64,000 bases of DNA from Dehalogenimonas sp. W (GCF_037094495.1 NZ_CP146612.1:1674001-1738000), one strand, 5' to 3'. Positions 1-8,650 are shown, counted from the first letter of the stretch. Notes: generated from the sequence alone by a model not told the origin. Numbers and translations: made by a program.

Positions 1-2
1 GT

Positions 3-293
3 ATTGAATATGCCTATTCAGTCATGGAGCGTATCCGGATGGCGGCCTTAACCCAGCAAGACGAAAAACTGCAATTTCCGCTGATCTGCAACATCGCCCG
101 GGAGACCTGGAAGGCCAGGGAATCCAAGGTAACCGAAGCTGAAGAGCCGGGGATGGGCGACGCCGCAAAAAGGGGTATCGCTCTGGAAGCCATGAGCGCT
201 TCCTTGCTGTTAATGGCCGGCGCGGATGTACTTATAATGCGTCACCCTGAAGCCGTAGCGGCGGCCAGGGAATTAATCATTGACCTTGTCTAA
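3..293 (+). CDS. acsD: CODH/ACS complex delta subunit (corrinoid protein small subunit), 3' end
   Basis: This is the C-terminal end of the small subunit of the corrinoid iron-sulfur protein, which with AcsC carries the methyl group between methyl-tetrahydrofolate and acetyl-CoA synthase. The reading frame is open from the window edge and begins IEYAYSVMERIRMAAL, a stretch typical of the family C-terminus, so the ATG at 24 is internal and the gene starts outside the window. About 96 residues are visible, including the helical tail with MAGADVLIMRHPEA. It is followed after 57 bases by acsB on the same strand, the usual acs gene company. Confidence 0.85.
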   Translation: MEYAYSVMERIRMAALTQQDEKLQFPLICNIARETWKARESKVTEAEEPGMGDAAKRGIALEAMSASLLLMAGADVLIMRHPEAVAAARELIIDLV

Positions 294-350
294 GTGCATT
301 CCTGTTGACCTCGTGTGGGAATCAGACGGTCTGAAAGCGAGTGAATTAAA

Positions 351-2552
351 ATGTCCAGAATAATTGCCGCCGGCGCCATCAGGGGCGCATACCGGTTTGT
401 AGAAGAAGCCGAAACTGCCTGGCAACGGATCAACAGTAGTTGCAACGGTTCCGAGTTAATCGGCTTCCCTAACACCGCCTATTATTTGCCGGTAATCTAC
501 GGTGTCATGGGACACAAAGTGGAACAACTGAATGATATGGTTGCGGTGCTGCAGCGCTGCCGTAAGCTTTTGCCGCCGCTTTTAGCTGATGACATGGAAC
601 TAAACTCGTTGCAGCCGGTATTGGATGCCGGAATTGCCGCCCTTTTTGCTGCAGAGATTACTGAGGCTATTGACTATTATGAAAACCCCCAAAGCTACAC
701 CGGAACCGAAACACCAGCGGGCGACAATTTATGGCTGGGCGCAGCAGATGACGTGATTCTCCGCAAACGCGGCGTGGAGTTTGTGGACGGCAGCGTTCCC
801 GGGTTTGCCGCCATATTGGGGGCCGCACCGGATAAGGCTACAGCCACTGAAATTACTGCGGAACTGCAGCAGCGTAATCTCTATGTTTTCTTGAGTGCCG
901 GCGATAAGAATCAGAATTTTGCACAGCAACTGGAGTCTACCGGGCACCAACTCGGTTGGCCGACCCGGCTGGTGCCTTTCGGACCAGGTGCCGCGGCAAC
1001 CGTATTTACCTTTGGTTTTGCGACCCGGGTGGCCTTGTCCTTCGGTAATGTAAAACCGGGAAACGCTAAGGACTTATTTGCTTACACTCAGGAGCGGGTG
1101 CCGGCTTTTGTGATGGCGCTTGGTGAAGTAACCGACAAATGGTATGCCCTGGCAGCCGGTGCCCTGAATTTCGGCTTCCCGGTTATCACCGACAGCAAAA
1201 TACCGGGACTATCGGCAGGCGATCCTCCGACTGAACTGGTGGTCAGCAATGTACCGCACGATAAAATCGTCAGCCGCTCGGTGGACGTTCGCGGTATTAA
1301 AACAGTGATTACCGACGTTCCGGTACCGGTGGCCTACGGTCCGGCCTTTGAAGGCGAAAGGGTCAGGGGTGAAAATATCTATTTAGAATGCGGCGGCGGT
1401 CGCACTGCTATGCTGGAATGGGTTACATCCCGACCCGGCGAGGATATCGTTGACGGTAAGGTATCGGTTATTGGCCCTGAAATAACTGATACGCCGCCGG
1501 GTAGCAAACTACCGCTGGGTATCGTTGTTGAGGTATCCGGACGACAGATGCAGGAAGATTATGAACCTATTCTGGAAAGACAAGTTCACCACCTTATTAA
1601 TTACGCCCAGGGCGTGATGCATATCGGGCAGCGAGATATGGCCTGGTTAAGGGTCAGCAAGGACGCCGTAGCCAAAGGTTTCCGGTTGGAACACATCGGT
1701 TTGCTGTTGCATGCGAAACTTCATCAAGATTTCGGCCGGATATTTGAGAAGCTTCAGGTTAAACTATTCACCTGGGAGACCGATGTAGCTGAATTATTAC
1801 ATCAGGCCAAGGCCGCTTATGCCGCGCGGGACGCCCGGATTGAAGGTATGACCGATGAAACCACCGATATCTTTTATTCTTGTCTTTTATGTCAATCATT
1901 TGCCCCATCCCACGTTTGCGTGATCAGCCCGGAACGAACGGGACTGTGCGGTTCCTATAACTGGATGGACTGCAAGGCATCATTTGAGATAAATCCCACC
2001 GGTCCCAATCAACCGGTGACTAAGGGGGCAACCATTGATGCCCGTCTCGGTCAGTGGCAAGGTGTCAATGATTTCGTCTTTAAAGCCTCACGGGGAAATA
2101 TTGACCACTACAATTTTTACAGCATTATTTCCGACCCGATGACCGCCTGCGGATGTATGGAATGTATCTCCGCAGTTGTGCCGTTGTGCAATGGGGTAAT
2201 GACAGTGAACCGGGAGCATAGCGGCATGACGCCATCCGGAATGAAATTTACCACTCTGGCGGGGACTATCGGTGGAGGTGTCACTACTCCCGGTTTTGTT
2301 GGTCATTCAAAGTACAACATGACACAGCGTAAATTCCTGTCCGCAGAAGGCGGCCTGAAACGTTTGGTTTGGATGCCTAAGGCGTTGAAGGAAGAAATCG
2401 CTGACCGCTTTAATGAACGAGCCGCCGAAATCGGCATTCCCGACCTGCTGAACCGCATCGCCGACGAAACTGTAGGAGTGACCGAGGAAGATATCTTAGA
2501 ATATTTAACTGAAAATAATCATCCGGCTCTAACCTTGGAGCCGCTCATTTAG
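351..2552 (+). CDS. acsB: CO-methylating acetyl-CoA synthase (ACS) catalytic subunit
   Basis: AcsB joins a methyl group, CO and CoA to acetyl-CoA at the Ni-Ni-[4Fe-4S] A-cluster, or runs the reverse cleavage. At 733 residues it matches the 729-residue Moorella enzyme. All six A-cluster cysteines are present: C511, C514, C523, C533 for the [4Fe-4S] part and the C600-G-C602 motif for the distal nickel. Each sits exactly five positions after its Moorella counterpart (506, 509, 518, 528, 595, 597), so the active site looks intact. The start has only a weak ribosome site, but the length fits. acsC follows after 18 bases. The CODH subunit (acsA) is not in the window; Dehalococcoides mccartyi is known to lack it. 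Confidence 0.97.
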   Translation: MSRIIAAGAIRGAYRFVEEAETAWQRINSSCNGSELIGFPNTAYYLPVIYGVMGHKVEQLNDMVAVLQRCRKLLPPLLADDMELNSLQPVLDAGIAALFAAEITEAIDYYENPQSYTGTETPAGDNLWLGAADDVILRKRGVEFVDGSVPGFAAILGAAPDKATATEITAELQQRNLYVFLSAGDKNQNFAQQLESTGHQLGWPTRLVPFGPGAAATVFTFGFATRVALSFGNVKPGNAKDLFAYTQERVPAFVMALGEVTDKWYALAAGALNFGFPVITDSKIPGLSAGDPPTELVVSNVPHDKIVSRSVDVRGIKTVITDVPVPVAYGPAFEGERVRGENIYLECGGGRTAMLEWVTSRPGEDIVDGKVSVIGPEITDTPPGSKLPLGIVVEVSGRQMQEDYEPILERQVHHLINYAQGVMHIGQRDMAWLRVSKDAVAKGFRLEHIGLLLHAKLHQDFGRIFEKLQVKLFTWETDVAELLHQAKAAYAARDARIEGMTDETTDIFYSCLLCQSFAPSHVCVISPERTGLCGSYNWMDCKASFEINPTGPNQPVTKGATIDARLGQWQGVNDFVFKASRGNIDHYNFYSIISDPMTACGCMECISAVVPLCNGVMTVNREHSGMTPSGMKFTTLAGTIGGGVTTPGFVGHSKYNMTQRKFLSAEGGLKRLVWMPKALKEEIADRFNERAAEIGIPDLLNRIADETVGVTEEDILEYLTENNHPALTLEPLI

Positions 2553-2570
2553 GCATAAGGAGATAAATTA

Positions 2571-3929
2571 ATGGGACTTTCTGGAATAGAAATATTTAAA
2601 TTCTTACCTCGGACTAACTGTGGTAAATGCGGCGTACCCACCTGTCTGGCCTTTGCTATGAGCCTGGCGGCCGGAAAAGCGGAATTAACCGCCTGCCCGT
2701 TTGTCACCGAAGAAGCCAGAATTCGTCTGGAAGAGGCCTCGGCGCCGCCCATCAGGCCGGTTACAATTGCGACCGGCGAAAAGCCGCTTCGCATAGGCGG
2801 TGAAACCGTCATGTTCCGTCATGAAAAGCGGTTTGAGAATCCGCCCGGAATTGCAGTTATCATCAGCGATACGATGGAAGAAGCTGAAATACCCCGCCGT
2901 CTGGAGAGTTTTAATCTATTTACCTTCACACGGGTTGGGGCGACGCTGCGCCCGGAACTCACCGCTCTGAAATATGAATCCGGTAATGTGGAGACTTACG
3001 CCGCCCTGGCTGCCCGGGTAAAACAAGAGACTGATGCGGGCATCATTCTGATGTGTCAAGACGTTGCAGCCGTCAAAGCCGCTGCCATGGCTTGCAGAGA
3101 CCGGAAACCCGTTTTGTGCGCCGTCACAACCGCAAATTTTGACGACCTAGCGGGAGTTGCAAAGGAATTAAATCTAACGGTCATCGCCCGCGGCAGCAGT
3201 CTGGATGAATTGGCCGAATTGACCACCAAACTTAATGGTATAGGTATCAAGGATATTATTTTAGATACCGGTACCCGTACTTTGAAGCAGGCGCTGACGG
3301 AACAGGTCGGACTCAGACGACTCGCATTATTGAAAAAACAACGAACTCTGGGTTATCCGACCATCGTCTTCCCGGCCGAAATGACTGATAAACCGCTGCA
3401 GGAAGCCTTAATCGCCTCGGTTCTTATGGCCAAATACGCCGGAATAATTGTGCTGTCAGATTTCCGGGGCGAGACGCTCTTTCCGCTGTTGGTCGCCAGA
3501 TTGAACCTTTATACCGACCCGCAGCGACCGTTGGCTACTTTAGAGGGTATTTATGATATCAACGGACCGGATGAGAACTCGCCTGTAGCCATCACCTGCA
3601 ATTTTTCACTGACCTATTTTATAGTTTCCGGCGAGATTGAAAATACCCGTGTGCCGGCACATCTTTTAATCAAGGATACTGAAGGGCTTTCGGTAATGAC
3701 AGCCTGGGCGGCCGGGAAATTTGGAGCGGACAATATCGCCGGATTTATCAAGAAAAGCGGTATCGCAGACCGCATCAAGCACCGCAAGCTGATTATTCCG
3801 GGATATATAGCCATGGAAAGCGGCGGACTGGAAGAAGAATTACCGGATTGGGAGATATTGGTGGGCCCCAGAGAAGCGGCTCACCTGTTGTCCTATCTTA
3901 AAAATAATTGGGAATCACCTGACGTTTAA
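2571..3929 (+). CDS. acsC: Corrinoid iron-sulfur protein large (gamma) subunit
   Basis: AcsC binds the corrinoid with AcsD and uses a [4Fe-4S] cluster for reductive activation of cob(II)amide. The N-terminal cluster motif is C17-x2-C20-x4-C25-x16-C42 (CGKCGVPTC, then ACP), the same spacing and numbering as in the Moorella protein. The rest is the TIM-barrel and the C-terminal cobamide-contacting region. Length is 452 residues, close to the family norm. A good ribosome site (AAGGAG) lies 8 bases before the ATG. The stop codon overlaps the acsE start in a TAATG junction, implying translational coupling. Confidence 0.96.
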   Translation: MGLSGIEIFKFLPRTNCGKCGVPTCLAFAMSLAAGKAELTACPFVTEEARIRLEEASAPPIRPVTIATGEKPLRIGGETVMFRHEKRFENPPGIAVIISDTMEEAEIPRRLESFNLFTFTRVGATLRPELTALKYESGNVETYAALAARVKQETDAGIILMCQDVAAVKAAAMACRDRKPVLCAVTTANFDDLAGVAKELNLTVIARGSSLDELAELTTKLNGIGIKDIILDTGTRTLKQALTEQVGLRRLALLKKQRTLGYPTIVFPAEMTDKPLQEALIASVLMAKYAGIIVLSDFRGETLFPLLVARLNLYTDPQRPLATLEGIYDINGPDENSPVAITCNFSLTYFIVSGEIENTRVPAHLLIKDTEGLSVMTAWAAGKFGADNIAGFIKKSGIADRIKHRKLIIPGYIAMESGGLEEELPDWEILVGPREAAHLLSYLKNNWESPDV

Positions 3930-4810
3930 TGACTATTCTTATAGCTGAAAATATCAATGTTATGTCCAAAAGTCTGGGGCAGGCGCTCAAGGAACGTCAG
4001 TCTGAACCGGTTCAGTCAATAACTGGTATTGCGGCCAGGGCCGGTATAGATTACCTTGACCTTAATATAGGGCCGGCCAAAAAGACCGGCGCGGACTTAA
4101 TGTCGTGGCTGGTTTCAACGGTACAGGAAGTCACTGACCTGCCGCTCTCCCTGGATACCACCAATGCCGCCGCTATTGAGGCCGGGCTTAAAGCCAGTAA
4201 ACGGCGCGCCCTGGTAAATTCCGTATCCATGCAACCAGAGCGTCTGGAACAGTTATTACCAGTGGTCAGCAAATACGGAGCCGAAATGATTGGTTTGCTG
4301 TGGGGGGCTGAGGGGATGCCGCGGGACGTGAACGAGCGTTGTTTGTTGACGGTTGACCTGGTATACCGCGCTAATGAGGCTGGTATCATCAATGAAGATA
4401 TCTGGATAGACCCGATTGCAACCCCGGTCAGCGGTGAAATCAACCAGCTAAATGCCTGTGTGGAGTTTTTGACAATGCTGCCGGAAATCGCCCCCGGCTG
4501 CAAATCTGTGGTGGGACTATCCAATGTTTCCAACGGCAGCCCAGCCCGACTTCGTCCTATCCTGAATCGCACTTACTTCATCATGTTAGCGCGTTATGGG
4601 CTTCATGCCGCCATCATAGACGCTCTGGATGAAGAATTAATAGCGATTGCTCGGGGACTACGACCGGATATAGTGAACACAGTTCACCGGACAATGGACG
4701 GTGATATGGCGGATCCGGCAATAATTGGTAAACACCTGGCAGATTATGTCAAAACAGTTCGGGTACTTACCGGACAAACGTTGTACTCAGATTCATGGCT
4801 GGAGATATAA
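3929..4810 (+). CDS. acsE: Methyl-THF:corrinoid iron-sulfur protein methyltransferase
   Basis: This enzyme moves the N5-methyl group of methyltetrahydrofolate to the Co(I) corrinoid of AcsC/AcsD. The sequence shows the pterin-binding barrel: YLDLNIGPAK near residue 45, LPLSLDTTN near 70-80 and the GLSNVSNG loop near 195, which match the Asp/Asn pterin-binding positions of known MeTr proteins. It has 293 residues against about 262 in Moorella; the extra length is mainly at the C-terminus. It overlaps acsC by one base and the DUF3786 gene by 16 bases, so it is inside one operon. Confidence 0.93.
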   Translation: MTILIAENINVMSKSLGQALKERQSEPVQSITGIAARAGIDYLDLNIGPAKKTGADLMSWLVSTVQEVTDLPLSLDTTNAAAIEAGLKASKRRALVNSVSMQPERLEQLLPVVSKYGAEMIGLLWGAEGMPRDVNERCLLTVDLVYRANEAGIINEDIWIDPIATPVSGEINQLNACVEFLTMLPEIAPGCKSVVGLSNVSNGSPARLRPILNRTYFIMLARYGLHAAIIDALDEELIAIARGLRPDIVNTVHRTMDGDMADPAIIGKHLADYVKTVRVLTGQTLYSDSWLEI

Positions 4811-5448
4811 ATCCTACGGCCGGTGGTCAACCTACCGGCTTTAAGCTTGCCTACGATGAATCAGCAACGCTCGCATACGATAAACTGTCAGCTGTTGATG
4901 TCGCTGAGATATGTCGCCGTTCAGGTGCCACCAGAGTCGGAGAGTCTTGCCTTTCACTGGATTATATTGGTGAAGCTTACCAGATAGATATTTCCCGTCG
5001 GGTAATCACTGGAAGATCAGTCTTGCCCGAAATTCACGACCAGTTGGTCATGCTGCACTATTTGACCGGCAATAGTCCTCCCAGCCTTCAAACGGAACCG
5101 ATAACCTTCAAGGATTTGCCGGAAGGCCTCATTTATTACCCGACTTATCTTAAAAGGTGCGTGCAACCTTTGATTGAACGCTTTGGCAATAACCTGGATA
5201 ATTTTATTAAAGCCGGCCAAAAGCTGAAGGCTGTAAATATTCCCCGCGGTGATGCCGGAGTCCATCTGCAAGCTCTTCCCCGAATCGGCATAAATATCGT
5301 GCTGTGGCTCGGTGATGATGAATTGCCGGCTGAAGGTACCGTATATTTTTCCAGCGACATTAAAAACTACCTACCAATTGAAGATATCGCTGTTTTGTGC
5401 CAGTCAATCAGCCTTAAAATAGTCGCGGCAGCCGCTACCAACCATTAA
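4795..5448 (+). CDS. DUF3786 domain protein in the acs operon
   Basis: This 217-residue protein has the DUF3786 pattern: an N-terminal LAYDKL segment, a LHYLTGN motif mid-protein, then FKDLPEGLIYYPTY, a PL-x4-FG motif, GDAG, IVLWLGDDELPA and YLPIEDIAVL near the C-terminus. The family has no assigned activity; in anaerobes it commonly occurs beside or fused to Fe-S and CODH/ACS-type genes. Here it overlaps acsE by 16 bases and is the last gene before a hairpin terminator, so a role in assembling or protecting the corrinoid/ACS proteins is a reasonable inference. It has two cysteines outside any cluster motif. Confidence 0.8.
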   Translation: MAGDINPTAGGQPTGFKLAYDESATLAYDKLSAVDVAEICRRSGATRVGESCLSLDYIGEAYQIDISRRVITGRSVLPEIHDQLVMLHYLTGNSPPSLQTEPITFKDLPEGLIYYPTYLKRCVQPLIERFGNNLDNFIKAGQKLKAVNIPRGDAGVHLQALPRIGINIVLWLGDDELPAEGTVYFSSDIKNYLPIEDIAVLCQSISLKIVAAAATNH

Positions 5449-5469
5449 CCAAACGCGGAACACTTCAGC

Positions 5470-5550
5470 TTATTTCCGGCGTTTGAATACGAAGAACAAC
5501 ACCACAATAATAACGATAATGATAATAAATTCAGTCGGTCCCAGACGCAT
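5470..5550 (-). CDS. 26-residue TatA-like single-span membrane microprotein
   Basis: A short ORF encodes an N-terminal MRLGPTEF followed by an uninterrupted run of Ile, Val, Leu and Phe and a basic KRRK tail. The GPTE plus hydrophobic helix resembles the first transmembrane helix of TatA, the pore subunit of the twin-arginine translocase, but the amphipathic helix and tail of TatA are missing. A GAGG ribosome site lies 8 bases upstream of the ATG, and a perfect TATAAT box lies at 5585-5590. It could be a real microprotein or a TatA remnant. Alternatively it is chance, but site spacing and motif together make that less likely. Confidence 0.5.
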   Translation of the reverse strand: MRLGPTEFIIIIVIIVVLFFVFKRRK

Positions 5551-5584
5551 ATCGATTGCCTCACAAGTATTTTCTGCTGGTAAT

Positions 5585-5590
5585 ATTATA
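5585..5590 (-). promoter_or_regulatory. -10 box before the TatA-like micro-ORF
   Basis: On the minus strand this reads TATAAT, 35 bases upstream of the micro-ORF start, just downstream of the rplT terminator hairpin. No clear -35 element is seen. Confidence 0.35.
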
Positions 5591-5595
5591 TAACA

Positions 5596-5635
5596 AATAA
5601 GCCCCGCCGACATAAGCAAGCGAGGCTTATTTTTT
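5596..5635. terminator. Bidirectional hairpin terminator between acs and rplT
   Basis: A 12-base stem with one mismatch (arms 5596-5607 and 5620-5631, AATAAGCC/GGCTTATT at the outer end) and a 12-base loop. It is followed on the plus strand by a run of Ts. It can end the acs operon on the plus strand and, less strongly, the rplT operon on the minus strand. Confidence 0.75.
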
Positions 5636-5648
5636 CTATACAGTCTAA

Positions 5649-5996
5649 CTATTGCTGAGAGGTTTTTACCAACTCGGCAAATGCACCGGGCTGAGTGATA
5701 GCCATATCAGCGAGAATCTTGCGGTTCAGCTCAATACCGGACTTGGAAAGACCGGCAATAAACTGACTGTAAGTCAAGCCGTTCAGACGAGCCGCAGCAT
5801 TAATACGGGCGATCCACAGACGCCGAAAATCACCCTTTTTATCACGCCGATGCGCGAAGGAATAAGCCAAAGCATGAGTCAGGCTTTCTTTTGCACGGCG
5901 AAAATTGTGGTTTCTCTGACCCCGGTGTCCTTTGGTCAGTTCCAGTACTGATTTGTGTCGTTTTTTGGTGGCGACACCACCTTTAATGCGAGCCAT
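5649..5996 (-). CDS. rplT: 50S ribosomal protein L20
   Basis: L20 is an early-assembly protein that binds 23S rRNA. The 115-residue sequence begins [15 protein letters not shown] and contains the family signature [16 protein letters not shown] and [13 protein letters not shown]. Length is normal. It is the last gene of the conserved infC-rpmI-rplT operon, 19 bases after rpmI, with a GGAG ribosome site. Confidence 0.98.
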   Translation of the reverse strand: MARIKGGVATKKRHKSVLELTKGHRGQRNHNFRRAKESLTHALAYSFAHRRDKKGDFRRLWIARINAAARLNGLTYSQFIAGLSKSGIELNRKILADMAITQPGAFAELVKTSQQ

Positions 5997-6015
5997 GTTT
6001 TATCTTTCTCCTAAA

Positions 6016-6219
6016 TTAAGGCGTTCCGTATGGTACCAGGCGGCTTAAACGTTGGACGTCCACTTTAGCCACCGGAATCATTTCGTCAAAAAGACGCCGG
6101 GTACGAGCCGACTTATTACGACGTAGATGACTTTTTGGGCCTTTAACACGCATCATTTTCCCATTGCCGGTAAATTTAAAGCGGTTCTGTGCCCCTTTAT
6201 GAGTTTTTAATTTCGGCAT
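6016..6219 (-). CDS. rpmI: 50S ribosomal protein L35
   Basis: This 67-residue basic protein starts MPKLKTHKGAQNRFK and has HLRRNKSARTRR, the L35 signature. It overlaps the end of infC by 23 bases in another frame, so it is translationally coupled within the infC operon. Confidence 0.98.
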   Translation of the reverse strand: MPKLKTHKGAQNRFKFTGNGKMMRVKGPKSHLRRNKSARTRRLFDEMIPVAKVDVQRLSRLVPYGTP

Positions 6220-6763
6220 TATCCGTTTGACCTTCCTTTGTTTTAACTTTATTGGACGGTTTAGGCACCAGCATCAAATGAATCCGTGAGCCTAAAAGAG
6301 TGGGCTGTCCCTCTACGTTGGCGATATCCGAAAGTTCATCCGCAGCGCGCTTTAATATTTTGATTCCCAGTTCTGAATGGGTAATTTCCCGGCCGCGAAA
6401 CATGATGGTTACTTTAACTTTGTCGCCATCCTCAAGTTGTTTGCGAATACTGCGGACTTTGGCTTCATAATCATGAGCGCCGATCTTAGGCCGCAATCTG
6501 ATTTCCTTTAACAGGGAAAGCTTCTGCCCCTTTTTGGCTTCACGTTCCTTTTTGGTTTGTTCGTACCGATATTTGCCGTAATCCATCAGGCGACAAACCG
6601 GTGGAACTGAAGTGGGAGCGACTTCAACTAAATCAACGCTGTTGCGACGGGCCAATTCTTTAGCCTGAGCTACAGTCATCACACCTAACTGCTCGCCTTT
6701 TTCACCGACTACCCGAACCTCGCGGCCCAGAATCTTGTCGTTAACCCGCAGTTCTTTAATTAT
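6197..6763 (-). CDS. infC: Translation initiation factor IF-3 with a non-canonical AUA/AUU start
   Basis: IF-3 proofreads start-codon choice and keeps ribosomal subunits apart. Both domains are present: the N-terminal LRVNDKI and GREVRVVGEKGEQLGVM, the PPVCRLMDYGK linker motif, and the C-terminal KVTIMFRGREITH. No ATG, GTG or TTG precedes the conserved N-terminus. The only start candidates in frame are ATA at 6763-6761 and ATT at 6760-6758, behind an AGGGAGG ribosome site (6780-6774) at 10 or 13 bases. The GTG at 6682 would cut off 27 conserved residues. A rare start of this kind is the known basis of IF-3 autoregulation in E. coli (AUU), so the same control is likely here. Confidence 0.93.
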   Translation of the reverse strand: MIKELRVNDKILGREVRVVGEKGEQLGVMTVAQAKELARRNSVDLVEVAPTSVPPVCRLMDYGKYRYEQTKKEREAKKGQKLSLLKEIRLRPKIGAHDYEAKVRSIRKQLEDGDKVKVTIMFRGREITHSELGIKILKRAADELSDIANVEGQPTLLGSRIHLMLVPKPSNKVKTKEGQTDNAEIKNS

Positions 6764-6803
6764 GTGCTGGCTACCTCCCTGAGAATCATGATACTGAATG
6801 TAG

Positions 6804-6833
6804 AATATAGCATATTTACGATAGCAACTTCAA
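6804..6833 (-). promoter_or_regulatory. Promoter for infC-rpmI-rplT
   Basis: The minus strand has TTGAAG (6833-6828), an 18-base spacer and TATATT (6809-6804), placed just after the thrS stop codon and about 40 bases before the infC start. infC can thus be expressed apart from thrS. Confidence 0.55.
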
Positions 6834-6835
6834 AT

Positions 6836-8584
6836 CTACAAGGGTAAATCATTACGACGCTGCTCAATCAAGTCCTTAATTGTCGCTTTGAACTCTTTAA
6901 TCGTAACCCCGAACCGTTGTTGTCCAGTGCGCAACCTGACCGCCAGAGTGCCTTTTTCAATTTCTTTATCGCCGATAACCAGAATGTAAGGTGTTTTATC
7001 CAGTTGGGCCTGTCGAATCTTCTGGTTCACCGTTTCCGAACGATCATCAACAGTAACCCGGATACCGGATTGTTTCAATTCACTACTGACCTGATTAGCG
7101 TACTCCACATGTCTGTCGGCAATAGGCAGAACCGCCACCTGGGTGGGATGAATCCAAACAGGAAAGGCTCCTGCATAATGTTCAATCAACAAACCGAAAA
7201 AGCGTTCCCAGGAACCTAGTAAAGCCCGGTGAACCATGTAAGGCCGATGCTCCTGCCCGTCCTGTCCGGTATAAACCATGTCAAAGCGTTCCGGCAGGTT
7301 AAAGTCAAACTGAATTGTGGTCATCTGCCATTCACGACCAAGCGAATCCCTGACTTTAATATCAATCTTAGGCCCGTAAAAGGCACCGCCGCCTTCATCA
7401 ACACTATATGCCAGTCCTTGAGCATCCATAACCCGCCTTAAGGCATCTGATGCACGTTGCCACTGTTCCTCTGTTCCAATAGCCTTTTCCGGCCGGGTCG
7501 CCAGGAAAAGCTTTAAGTCTGTGAATCCAAAAACTTTCCACATATCAAAGGAAAAACGCAACACTTCGTTGATTTCATTGTCAATTTGTTCCGGGGTACA
7601 GATAATATGAGCATCATCCTGGGTAAAACCCCTGACACGAAGCAACCCATGTAAAACACCGCTGCGTTCATAGCGGTACACGGTGCCTAGTTCAGCCCAG
7701 CGCAGCGGCAAATCCCGGTACGATCTCATCTGGGATTTATAAAACATAATATGAAACGGACAGTTCATCGGTTTGACATAGTAATCCTGCCCGTCGATAT
7801 CCATCGGGGAGTACATGATATCCCGATAATTTTGCAGGTGACCGGAAGTCTCCCAAAGATTAGACCGTCCAATATGCGGGGTATATAGCAACTCATAACC
7901 ATTATCATAATGGGCACGTCGCCAGAACTCCTCAATAATTGTACGAATGCGCCCGGCTTTGGGGCCATAGATAACCAGACCTCCGCCCACTTCTTCAGGG
8001 GTTACGAAGAGATTCAATTGTTTGTTGATTTTCCGGTGATCCCGAGCTTCGGCTTCTGCTAAGCTGGTCAGATATTCATCAAGTTCTGACCGTGAAGGGA
8101 ATGCCGTACCGTAAATCCGCTGCAACATCGGATTTTTTTCATCACCTCGCCAGTAAGCCCCCGCTATTGACAGCAATTTAAAAGCTTTTACTCTGGCTGT
8201 GTGGGAAACGTGAGGACCCCTGCATAAATCCACAAAATCACCGTTGCGATATACCGTAATCTCTTCGTTATCGGGTAAATCATTTATCAGTTCCAGTTTA
8301 TACGGCTGGCCTGAAAAAAGATTAACTGCATCATGACGACTGAGCGTTTGGCATAAAAATGGTTGGTTCTTTTTGGTGATCTCCACCATTTTGGATTCAA
8401 TTAACTCCAAATCCTCCGGCACCAGCGGACGGGGCAATTCAAAATCATAATAGAAACCGGAATCAATGGCCGGACCTATTCCAAGCCGGGCTCCGGGAAA
8501 TAACTCGGCAACAGCCTGGGCCATGATATGGGCTGCTGAATGTCTGATGATTTCCAATTTAGAAACTTCGTTTTCGCTTGTCAC
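6836..8584 (-). CDS. thrS: Threonyl-tRNA synthetase, no TGS domain
   Basis: The class II synthetase charges tRNA-Thr. The 582-residue protein starts directly with the editing domain (IIRHSAAHIMAQAVAELFP, HxxxH near residues 15-19). It continues with the catalytic core: motif 2 around YRYERSG, the zinc cysteine in MNCPFHIM, and motif 3 in HRALLGSWERFFG, followed by an anticodon-binding domain. The N-terminal TGS domain of longer ThrRS is missing. The start is GTG with GAGG 8 bases upstream. It lies directly upstream of infC, as in many bacteria, and has its own promoter at 8651-8679. Confidence 0.97.
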   Translation of the reverse strand: MTSENEVSKLEIIRHSAAHIMAQAVAELFPGARLGIGPAIDSGFYYDFELPRPLVPEDLELIESKMVEITKKNQPFLCQTLSRHDAVNLFSGQPYKLELINDLPDNEEITVYRNGDFVDLCRGPHVSHTARVKAFKLLSIAGAYWRGDEKNPMLQRIYGTAFPSRSELDEYLTSLAEAEARDHRKINKQLNLFVTPEEVGGGLVIYGPKAGRIRTIIEEFWRRAHYDNGYELLYTPHIGRSNLWETSGHLQNYRDIMYSPMDIDGQDYYVKPMNCPFHIMFYKSQMRSYRDLPLRWAELGTVYRYERSGVLHGLLRVRGFTQDDAHIICTPEQIDNEINEVLRFSFDMWKVFGFTDLKLFLATRPEKAIGTEEQWQRASDALRRVMDAQGLAYSVDEGGGAFYGPKIDIKVRDSLGREWQMTTIQFDFNLPERFDMVYTGQDGQEHRPYMVHRALLGSWERFFGLLIEHYAGAFPVWIHPTQVAVLPIADRHVEYANQVSSELKQSGIRVTVDDRSETVNQKIRQAQLDKTPYILVIGDKEIEKGTLAVRLRTGQQRFGVTIKEFKATIKDLIEQRRNDLPL

Positions 8585-8604
8585 AATTACAACCTCATGG
8601 AATA

Positions 8605-8639
8605 GCTGAGCCCCTCATATTTGCGATGAGAGGCTCAGC
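8605..8639 (-). promoter_or_regulatory. thrS: Stable hairpin in the thrS mRNA leader
   Basis: A 14-base stem with one mismatch (arms 8605-8618 and 8626-8639) and a 7-base loop sits almost at the predicted mRNA 5' end. No U-run follows and no T-box sequence is seen, so it is probably not a simple terminator. A role in mRNA stability or translation control of thrS is possible. Confidence 0.5.
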
Positions 8640-8650
8640 GCGTTTAACGC

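Noticed and set aside
4051-4572. 173-codon minus-strand frame inside acsE
   Set aside because: Complement of a clearly recognised gene, without motif or ribosome site.
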